Shown here: one piece after another, positions 1 through 5,261 of the stretch
How the letters are laid out: each line of letters begins with the position of its first letter
Numbering within the stretch: position 1 is the first letter of the stretch
NCBI GenBank assembly: GCA_028872645.1
Contig: JAPKDK010000216.1
Coordinates: 1-5,261, forward strand
Reading direction: 5' to 3'
Length of the DNA: 5,261 nucleotides
DNA from: Verrucomicrobiota bacterium
GTDB lineage: Bacteria > Verrucomicrobiota > Verrucomicrobiia > Limisphaerales > UBA1100
The notes under the pieces: generated by a model
Told to the model about the DNA's origin: nothing
What the model saw: only the letters and a program-made list of their open reading frames with translations
Database searches by the model: none
Translations under genes and position numbers: made by a program

Positions 1-1051
1 AGGATTGGTCGAGGGTCCAGTCGTTGATGAAGCTGTCGTGACAGGATGCGCACTTTAGGTTGAGTCCGAGAAAGACCTGAGCAACGTTCTGGGCAGCCTG
101 CATCTCTACGACCTGTGAGGAATTGACCGTGCCCCGCCATTTTATGCCGTCGATGAAAGAGGCTTGTTCACCGGTATTGGGACTGATCAACTCGTGGGCG
201 AACTGGTCGTATGGCTTGTTTGCCTTAAGCGAAGTCTTCAGCCAGTTGGTCAAACGGTACTTGTTGCCGCCGTGATATTGCCGGGTGTAACTGTTACGGA
301 AGGCATCGTTCCAAAAGGTGATCCAGTGCTGCATGTAATGTTCATCATTGGCCAAAAGGGCGTCCACCACCTTTTCGTATTTAGCTGGGCCCTTGTCTCC
401 GGCGAAGGATCTGTACTGCTCGGGAGTAGGGGGAAGCCCGATGAGGTCGAGGTAGGCGCGCCTTAGGAAAGTCCGATCGTCCACAAGTTCTTTTTGCTTC
501 ACACCCTTCTTATCAAAATAGGGCTGGAGGAAACGATCGACGGGATTCTTGAGGCCGTTTTTTGCAGGCGGCAGCTTCACCACGCGTGGAGCAAGTGGAG
601 CCTTGCGCCATTCGGCGAAGCTATAGCCTTTGGGCCAGGCGATGCCTTCATCAATCCATGTTTTGATCAATGAAATTTGTTCCGGAGAAAGCGGCTTCCC
701 CTTGGAGGGCATACGTTTGTCGGGGTCATTGGAGGTGATGAGCTGGTAAAGCAGGCTCTTGGCACTATCATTTGGCTTGGCGGCCTCGAGCAGAGTGTTA
801 CGGGAGTTGATGGAGAATCCCCCCTTAGCCGAATGACCGGAATGACAGCGGGAGCATTTGTTTTTTAACAACGGTTGGATTTCTTTCGCAAAATCCACCG
901 CCTGGGCCGGGAACACTGCAACTGAAAAAATTATGGCGATGCCTATACGCACGGCCAAAGGATGAGGCGTTTGCCGGTGATTGTCATGACAAATTCTCTG
1001 CTGCAAGCCGTGCCCAGTAGTAGGGCTTCTTGGCAATCGTTGTTTGTTCAT
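1..1051 (-). CDS. PSCyt1-DUF1549 (PSCyt2) cytochrome c-like exported protein, 3' end cut by window edge
   Basis: I translated this frame by hand; it is open to the left edge, leaving 350 visible residues from the chosen ATG. A hydrophobic stretch at residues 32-51 ends in AQA, giving a likely Sec cleavage before VDFAKEI. The PSCyt1 domain follows: haem-binding CSRCH at 66-70, RMPSKGKPLS with the probable distal ligand Met114, then a WIDEG helix. DUF1549 begins near NPVDRF (169), includes DDRTFLRRAYLDLIGLPPTP (from 191) and HWITFWNDAFRN (242-253), and reaches a second haem motif CASCHDSF (334-341). Family members usually continue into a DUF1553 domain, which here would lie left of the window. 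The protein is presumably periplasmic or surface-attached; redox activity is inferred from the CXXCH motifs, and the family's true role is unknown. ATG 1051 is preferred because GGGAG lies 10 bases upstream. Alternatives are ATG 1108 (19 residues longer, no Shine-Dalgarno) and GTG 952, which would give a much more normal signal peptide. The family call is firm; the start is not. Confidence 0.88.
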   Translation of the reverse strand, partial: MNKQRLPRSPTTGHGLQQRICHDNHRQTPHPLAVRIGIAIIFSVAVFPAQAVDFAKEIQPLLKNKCSRCHSGHSAKGGFSINSRNTLLEAAKPNDSAKSLLYQLITSNDPDKRMPSKGKPLSPEQISLIKTWIDEGIAWPKGYSFAEWRKAPLAPRVVKLPPAKNGLKNPVDRFLQPYFDKKGVKQKELVDDRTFLRRAYLDLIGLPPTPEQYRSFAGDKGPAKYEKVVDALLANDEHYMQHWITFWNDAFRNSYTRQYHGGNKYRLTNWLKTSLKANKPYDQFAHELISPNTGEQASFIDGIKWRGTVNSSQVVEMQAAQNVAQVFLGLNLKCASCHDSFINDWTLDQS

Positions 1052-1052
1052 T

Positions 1053-1080
1053 GGAGGATCACTCCCGTCGGCGGAGGATC
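1053..1080 (-). repeat. Two direct copies of GATCCTCC flanking the Shine-Dalgarno
   Basis: On the minus strand the octamer GATCCTCC occurs at 1080-1073 and again at 1060-1053, with the GGGAG ribosome binding site between them (1066-1062). The CTCC of either copy is complementary to GGAG of the binding site. Two mutually exclusive 4-base-pair hairpins are therefore possible, with loops of about 7 and 5 bases. The repeats are seen directly; any control of translation is inference, and the stems are short. Confidence 0.35.
1062..1066 (-). promoter_or_regulatory. Ribosome binding site deciding the start of the PSCyt1-DUF1549 gene
   Basis: On the minus strand GGGAG stands 10 bases before ATG 1051. 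It is the best Shine-Dalgarno match among the candidate starts of this gene; neither ATG 1108 nor GTG 952 has one. It favours ATG 1051 even though that leaves an unusually long 30-residue stretch before the hydrophobic signal core. This is a short motif and could be chance. Confidence 0.4.
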
Positions 1081-1159
1081 TGGACAAACAATTTTCAAAT
1101 AGTTTCATGGTGTGCAAGGGCGACTCATTTACCTACTGATTGACTTTGCTTGCCCACAC

Positions 1160-2641
1160 CTATCGCCGCTCGTTTGTGTGAATTTTATGGAAGGCAGCCT
1201 CGAGCCGTGCCGCAATCTTGGCATCCGACTCCGCGCGGTTCTTTGTTTCAGCACCGTCTTCCAAAATGTTCACAAGGAAGAACGGCTTTTGAAACGGCTT
1301 GCCCTTCGGCGCTTGGCGACCACCAGAGCCATTGCCGAGGATAAGTTTCCATTCGCCTTCACGGATGGCAAACATCCCGCTCGCGGAATGATGAATCACC
1401 GCCGCCCGCGAATATTTTTCCTCATCTCCCAACAACAACGGCAAAAAACTAAAGCTATCCGCCGCTGCGCCCTTTGGAATCTTCGCGCCCGCGACAGCCG
1501 CCGCCGTCGCAAAAAGATCCGTGTGCGTGATGACGCGCGCGCACGCGCTCCCGGCTTTCACCTTACCCGGCCAACGCACAAAAAACGGCACGTGATGGCC
1601 ACCCTCCCAAACATCCGCCTTTGTCCCGCGCCACGGGCCATTGGCGGTGTGATTTTTTGAATTGAATTGTTGTTTACCCGGTTCAGTGACGTGATCGGGC
1701 TCGTCGTCTTTGCGATGCATAAATGAACCGTTATCGCTGGTGAACATAACCAGTGTGTTGCCAGCAAGGCCGGTGTCATCCAGCGCCTTGAGCACTTGAC
1801 CGACGGTGTCATCGACGTTCATCACAAAATCGCCGTACGGCCCGAGGCCGGTTTTGCCTTTGAAACGTGGATGCGGAACCACCGGTTTGTGCGGGCCGGT
1901 TAGGGGAAGATACAAAAAGAAAGATTTTTTCTCCTTTGCCATCCGCTTGAAAAATCCTGCCGCACGCGCGGCCAATACATCGAGACCCTTTTCAAATTCA
2001 AAATCAACCGAGCGCGGCCCGTTGCGAACAAAGCCGGGAAACTTCACCGCTTTCTGCTGGAGAGTTGGCGACTTCGAAAAGCGGTCATTTTCAATCCACA
2101 CATACGGCGCCATATCCAGCGACGCACTCACGCCGAAGTATTCGTGAAAGCCACGCGTGATTGGGCTATCCGCAATGGGCTTGGTGAAATCCACATTGCC
2201 ATCGCCATCCCAACGTTCGTGCCCCGGCTTGCCGCCTTCGCGGCCGGTCATATTCATCCCGAGATGCCACTTGCCGATTGCGGCGGTGTGGTACCCAGCC
2301 TTTTGCAGAACCGAACCCACCGTCGGCCGATCCTTCTCAATAAGCGGCGCGCTGTACCCTCCCAGCACCCCACGCTTCAGCCGCGACCGCCAGCAATACC
2401 GGCCCGTGATCACTCCATACCGCGTGGGCGTGCACACCGCCGAAGGACTGTGTGCATCGGAAAACGTCATCCCCTCCTTCGCCAATCGATTCAGATGCGG
2501 CGTAGGAATTTTCGATTTCAGGCTCAACGCCTGCACGTCGCCATAACCCATATCATCAGCCAAAATAAAAACAATGTTCGGCTTCGCCGCCTGCACCGAA
2601 GAGACAACGAGGAATCCAATAAGAAATAAAATACGTTTCAT
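1160..2641 (-). CDS. Exported type I (formylglycine-dependent) sulfatase, arylsulfatase family
   Basis: This encodes a 493-residue enzyme hydrolysing sulfate esters, probably on a polysaccharide outside the cytoplasm. MKRILFLIGFL to VQA (residues 1-18) is a clear Sec signal peptide without a lipobox. The alkaline phosphatase/sulfatase fold follows: metal-binding Asp29-Asp30 in ILADDMGYGD; the sulfatase signature C-T-P-T-R (70-74), where Cys70 would be oxidised to formylglycine; the second signature GYHTAAIGKWHLG (116-128) with Lys124 and His126; GPHKP with His251; TSDNG with Asp303-Asn304; and Lys341 in RGTKADVWEGG. All expected catalytic residues are present and the length is normal. The maturing enzyme (anSME or FGE) is not in the window. 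ATG 2641 is chosen because it starts a textbook signal peptide. ATG 2656 (five residues longer, AGGGG six bases upstream) is a real alternative. The gene starts 73 bases after the SGNH gene ends. The exact substrate and S1 subfamily cannot be told from sequence alone. Confidence 0.95.
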   Translation of the reverse strand: MKRILFLIGFLVVSSVQAAKPNIVFILADDMGYGDVQALSLKSKIPTPHLNRLAKEGMTFSDAHSPSAVCTPTRYGVITGRYCWRSRLKRGVLGGYSAPLIEKDRPTVGSVLQKAGYHTAAIGKWHLGMNMTGREGGKPGHERWDGDGNVDFTKPIADSPITRGFHEYFGVSASLDMAPYVWIENDRFSKSPTLQQKAVKFPGFVRNGPRSVDFEFEKGLDVLAARAAGFFKRMAKEKKSFFLYLPLTGPHKPVVPHPRFKGKTGLGPYGDFVMNVDDTVGQVLKALDDTGLAGNTLVMFTSDNGSFMHRKDDEPDHVTEPGKQQFNSKNHTANGPWRGTKADVWEGGHHVPFFVRWPGKVKAGSACARVITHTDLFATAAAVAGAKIPKGAAADSFSFLPLLLGDEEKYSRAAVIHHSASGMFAIREGEWKLILGNGSGGRQAPKGKPFQKPFFLVNILEDGAETKNRAESDAKIAARLEAAFHKIHTNERR

Positions 2642-2714
2642 GGAGCCCCAAAGCATCCCGCACCCCTGCGCCGGGCGCAAGAAAAACAGGATGAGATCGA
2701 AAAAGGATCCTCCT
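2642..2714 (-). other. Spacer between SGNH and sulfatase genes, with an unused Shine-Dalgarno-like AAGGAGG
   Basis: The minus strand reads AAGGAGG at 2715-2709, overlapping the SGNH stop codon TAA (2717-2715), but no ATG, GTG or TTG follows at a usable distance. The same bases form a weak hairpin, AAAGGA-GGA-TCCTTT (2716-2702), followed by two more T. A stronger small hairpin, TGCGC-CGG-GCGCA on the plus strand (2667-2679), lies about 26 bases before the sulfatase ATG. Neither hairpin makes a good terminator for the minus strand. No -35/-10 pair is convincing. Confidence 0.4.
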
Positions 2715-3800
2715 TTATTCGGGCTTCACTCCCAACGCCTTGCGCAGTGCCGGCTCAAAGGCATCGGCTTGTCGCACGAAGCCAAGGTCGTTGGGATGCG
2801 AACCATCGGTGGTGCCTTCGCCGTCGGCGCCGAGCAATGCATCGCCGCCGAGGTAGTGGAGGTGTTTCACACCGGCCGCTTTGAGTTGCTCGTAGGCTTT
2901 GCGCAAGGCGGCGTGGTTGGCGTCGTGATATTCCGATCGCGCCGGCATCAGCCACGAATTGGCGTTGCGCCGATCTTCCACCAACACAATCGGCGTGTGC
3001 TGATGTGCTTTGCGGAGTTGTTTCACCAACGGCACGCAATGTGTGTTGACCGCCGCCGCGTTCATATTTGGCAGGCAATCGATGATGTACACCGCCGCAT
3101 CTACCTCCGCCATTAGGTCTCCCACCGCGGCGTGCATTTTCCCGTTGCCGGAAAAGCCAATGTTAATCACCGGCATATCGAGCCGCCGCCCAAGGATCGC
3201 CGGATGCGTCATGCCCGGCCGCGACGCACACGCGCCGTGCGTGATGGACGTACCATAAAAAATTAGCGGCTTCGCCTTGCGCGGTGCAAGTCTTTCGAAC
3301 TTCGCCCCCGCCACCACGCCAATCGCCAGCGATTCCGTGCCATTATACAGCGGCAAATAAACCGCATACTCGCGGATGCCCGGCTTGATTCCACGCAAAA
3401 GTGTGGCCTGCATTTCCTGCTTGGATGGACGGGTTGCCGCAGCCCAGCGCCATTTGCCTTTTGAATCCCGCGCGTATAAGTCCAAACCACTCACCCCACT
3501 AGGCGGCATGTGTGGCATGCCAAGGCGCGGGGAGGTTACTTTCCATTTTGCGTGAATGGCATCGGCATCGGTCTTAAAGCGAACCATCATGCCTGCGCTG
3601 TGCCGACTGAGGCCCCAGACTGATGGGGTCACCTTACCATCGGCTTTGGCTGGAAACCGGTCGAACCACTTCTTTCGTTCCTGATCTCCCCAACCGCGGC
3701 CTTCAACACCCCACTTGGTTACATCGTGCCAGTTGACTTTATCCTGCGCAAAGGTGGTATAAGCATTGCAGACAATAAAAAGTGTAAGAATCTGTTTCAT
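2715..3800 (-). CDS. Exported SGNH/GDSL hydrolase with N-terminal SGNH-associated domain (probable carbohydrate esterase)
   Basis: This 361-residue protein has a Sec signal peptide, MKQILTLFIVC to TFA (1-18). An N-terminal beta-rich domain (about 24-170; WGVEGRGW, LYARDSKGKWRW, YAVYLPLYNG) resembles the domain preceding the hydrolase in two-domain SGNH esterases (PF14607 type). The catalytic domain (about 177-355, PF14606 type) shows block I FYGTSITHGACASRPGM with nucleophile Ser185, block II GFSGNG (215-220) with oxyanion Gly218, block III DCLPNMN with Asn245, and block V DGSHPNDLGF with Asp332 and His335. The Ser-Asp-His triad is thus complete. Related enzymes are esterases, often acetyl esterases on plant or algal glycans; the substrate here is unknown. 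ATG 3800 is the first ATG in the frame; earlier in-frame codons would need a TTG start. There is no Shine-Dalgarno before it. Its position between DUF1552 and the sulfatase suggests co-transcription and joint removal of polysaccharide substituents. Confidence 0.93.
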   Translation of the reverse strand: MKQILTLFIVCNAYTTFAQDKVNWHDVTKWGVEGRGWGDQERKKWFDRFPAKADGKVTPSVWGLSRHSAGMMVRFKTDADAIHAKWKVTSPRLGMPHMPPSGVSGLDLYARDSKGKWRWAAATRPSKQEMQATLLRGIKPGIREYAVYLPLYNGTESLAIGVVAGAKFERLAPRKAKPLIFYGTSITHGACASRPGMTHPAILGRRLDMPVINIGFSGNGKMHAAVGDLMAEVDAAVYIIDCLPNMNAAAVNTHCVPLVKQLRKAHQHTPIVLVEDRRNANSWLMPARSEYHDANHAALRKAYEQLKAAGVKHLHYLGGDALLGADGEGTTDGSHPNDLGFVRQADAFEPALRKALGVKPE

Positions 3801-3873
3801 AGGAATTGTGTTGAGTGGAGCGAGTGTGGAAACAAACCGGCCGCCTTTCAACCCATAAAATTCATTTTCAGGC
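3801..3873 (-). other. Spacer between DUF1552 and SGNH genes
   Basis: These 73 bases hold no terminator-like hairpin with a T run and no obvious Shine-Dalgarno before the SGNH ATG; the bases just upstream read CACAATTCCT. A short AT-rich palindrome, AAAAT-GA-ATTTT (minus strand), is too weak to stop transcription. The spacing fits an operon read through from the DUF1552 gene. Confidence 0.4.
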
Positions 3874-5261
3874 CTACACCTCGCTCAAGATTTCGGTGCT
3901 GCCGCCAAAGCTTTTGGTTTCTACACCCAACTTATGAAGCATGGTGAGGTAGAGGTTGGAGAGTGGCAACTCAGTGAAATTCATATCCCCTCGCCAACTG
4001 GCATCAGTACTAAAACCGGAAGTCGCCTGTTGTTTCTCATTGCCCTGACCATATTTGAGGTATTGACCGTGCTTGAAGCCCAGCTTGCGGCCGCCAATGA
4101 GTAGCAGCGGGTAGTTACGAGAGAGATGGAAGGCACTAGATGCCGAACCGAAAAAGAGCGCAGTGTGGTCGAGCATGTTGCCCTCACCACCGGGCTCGGG
4201 TGTGGCTTTGAGCCGGCTGGCAAAGCGGCCGAGCTCGTCGTTGATAAACCGGCAGTAGATGCCAAAGTTCTTATAGCCGTCGGGTTTCTTGGTTTCGTGC
4301 GAAAGATAGTGGGTGGCCTTGAAGCCCACAGCGCGGGCGAGGTAGTCGCTGATGCCCACGCCGTTCTCGCGCCCAAGCTGGTAGGTGGCCACACGGGTGG
4401 TGTCGGTCTTGAACGCAAGGTAAATCAACTCGTACATGGTGCGCAGGAAATTACGCGGGTCCTCGGGCGTGACTTCAAGCTTGAGATAATCGGTGCCCAC
4501 CTTCGGTAGGGGAATGTTCAGCCAGCGCTTGGCTTTTATCACCTTCACCTCGGTATCGCGCACGGACTGCAAATATTCGGCGAGCGTTTCCTGGTCGCGC
4601 TTGGAGAGGGAACGGTTCAGATAACGCGCGTCCTCCATTAGGTCATCGAGGGCACTCTGGCTCAGGGTGAGGCGGCGCGCGGCGTCCGGGCCGCTCTTGA
4701 CGAAGAGCATGTCAAAAATGCGCTTGGGCTTGTGCTCGGCGGGGATGGGTCGGCCCTGGGCGTTGTAGGACAACGTGTGCGCGCCGCGCGGCGAGCCCGT
4801 GCCGCCGTCGGTGGACATCACGAGCGACGCGTGCCGCGTGTGCTCGCCGGCGTGCGCGGCAAACACCTGATCGATCGAAACACTATTTTGGTAATCGCCA
4901 TCGGCTCCGGTGTCTGCGCCGGTGAGAAACTGGTCGGCATTGGCGTGGCCATGCACACGCCGCACGGCAGGATTCGACAGGCCGGAGAAAACGGTCAACT
5001 CATCGCGCAATGGCTTGAGTGTCTCCATGCACTTGGTGAAGGTGAAGTCCTTCCCTTTGCCGTGTGGAAACCAGCTCCATTCCTTGAACGATGGATCTTT
5101 CTCCAGCGGCATCGGTACGCCGTCGGGCAGGTAAAAGCAAGCCAACCGCTTGCGCTGCAGGGGCTTGCTCGCGGCCCGGGCGGTGCCGGCAAAGGTTTCC
5201 AACCAGGGCAGTGCCAGCGCCACGCCGGCGCCGCGCAGAAATTTACGGCGATCAAGGGAAG
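3874..5261 (-). CDS. DUF1552 family protein with Tat signal, start codon just beyond the right edge
   Basis: 461 residues are visible, ending at TAG 3876-3874. The frame stays open to the right edge, and the visible protein begins SLDRRKFLRGAGVALALPW, a twin-arginine signal with RRKFLRG and a hydrophobic core ending near TARAA. The true start therefore lies a few codons outside the window; the in-frame GTG at 5223 falls inside the signal peptide and is not the start. The body matches DUF1552 (PF07586): RLACFYLPDGVPMP after the signal, LTVFSGLSN, a His-rich VHGHANADQFLTGA, SVSIDQVFA, a charged helical middle (SALDDLMEDARYLNRSLSKRD), and a C-terminal part with DHTALFFGSAS, YPLLLIGGRKLGFKHGQYL and SNLYLTMLHKLGV. 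This layout resembles the DUF1501 proteins of the same bacteria. Members are exported folded, and their function is not established. Elsewhere DUF1552 genes usually sit beside a DUF1592/DUF1588/DUF1585 cytochrome-domain gene, which may lie just right of this window. The gene is first in the visible cluster. Confidence 0.93.
   Translation of the reverse strand, partial: SLDRRKFLRGAGVALALPWLETFAGTARAASKPLQRKRLACFYLPDGVPMPLEKDPSFKEWSWFPHGKGKDFTFTKCMETLKPLRDELTVFSGLSNPAVRRVHGHANADQFLTGADTGADGDYQNSVSIDQVFAAHAGEHTRHASLVMSTDGGTGSPRGAHTLSYNAQGRPIPAEHKPKRIFDMLFVKSGPDAARRLTLSQSALDDLMEDARYLNRSLSKRDQETLAEYLQSVRDTEVKVIKAKRWLNIPLPKVGTDYLKLEVTPEDPRNFLRTMYELIYLAFKTDTTRVATYQLGRENGVGISDYLARAVGFKATHYLSHETKKPDGYKNFGIYCRFINDELGRFASRLKATPEPGGEGNMLDHTALFFGSASSAFHLSRNYPLLLIGGRKLGFKHGQYLKYGQGNEKQQATSGFSTDASWRGDMNFTELPLSNLYLTMLHKLGVETKSFGGSTEILSEV

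Noticed and set aside
1112..1660. Plus-strand open frame of 182 codons, and others at 2144-2629 and 2574-3116
   Set aside because: They lie antisense to the sulfatase and SGNH genes, give low-complexity Arg/Pro/His-rich products with no recognisable domain, and are expected shadows of GC-rich coding DNA.
2667..2679. Hairpin TGCGC-CGG-GCGCA as a terminator
   Set aside because: On the minus strand the T-rich run comes before the stem, not after it, and the stem has only five pairs. It would suit plus-strand transcription, where no gene ends.
3768..3800. Lipoprotein signal in the SGNH protein (Cys11 in LFIVC)
   Set aside because: The residue before the cysteine is Val, not Gly, Ala or Ser, so there is no proper lipobox; a normal Sec cleavage site follows at Ala18.
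2642..3873. Identical 73-base spacers on both sides of the SGNH gene
   Set aside because: The two spacers share no sequence similarity; the equal length depends on the chosen starts and looks like coincidence.
4995..5255. Minus-strand frame of 86 codons at the right edge
   Set aside because: It overlaps the Tat signal and N-terminal part of the DUF1552 gene in another frame and has no domain of its own.

Overview
The window comes from a bacterium of the Planctomycetota-Verrucomicrobiota (PVC) group, most likely Verrucomicrobiota, though this phylum-level call is an inference. The evidence is the protein content. A Planctomycete cytochrome C (PSCyt1)/DUF1549 protein, a Tat-exported DUF1552 protein, an exported type I sulfatase and an SGNH hydrolase with its own N-terminal domain occur together almost only in that group. 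Shine-Dalgarno signals are weak or absent at most of the starts.

All four genes lie on the minus strand, so transcription runs from the right edge to the left. In that order they are: (1) a DUF1552 protein (5261 to 3874), whose first few codons lie beyond the right edge; (2) an SGNH/GDSL-type esterase (3800 to 2715); (3) a formylglycine-type sulfatase (2641 to 1160); (4) a PSCyt1-DUF1549 cytochrome-like protein (start near 1051), cut off at the left edge with its C-terminal half missing. The gaps are 73, 73 and about 108 bases. I see no convincing terminator or sigma-70 promoter in them, so one transcription unit is the simplest reading. The plus strand has no credible gene; its open frames are shadows of these four.

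All four products carry export signals: Tat for DUF1552 and Sec-type for the other three. The sulfatase and SGNH esterase suggest removal of sulfate and ester (for example acetyl) groups from a polysaccharide outside the cytoplasm, as in the sulfated-glycan loci typical of PVC bacteria. The DUF1552 and PSCyt1-DUF1549 proteins belong to families that are very abundant in this group but whose biochemical role is not established. Their link with the two hydrolases is the most interesting aspect of the window. No RNA gene, CRISPR array, mobile element or frameshifted gene was seen.
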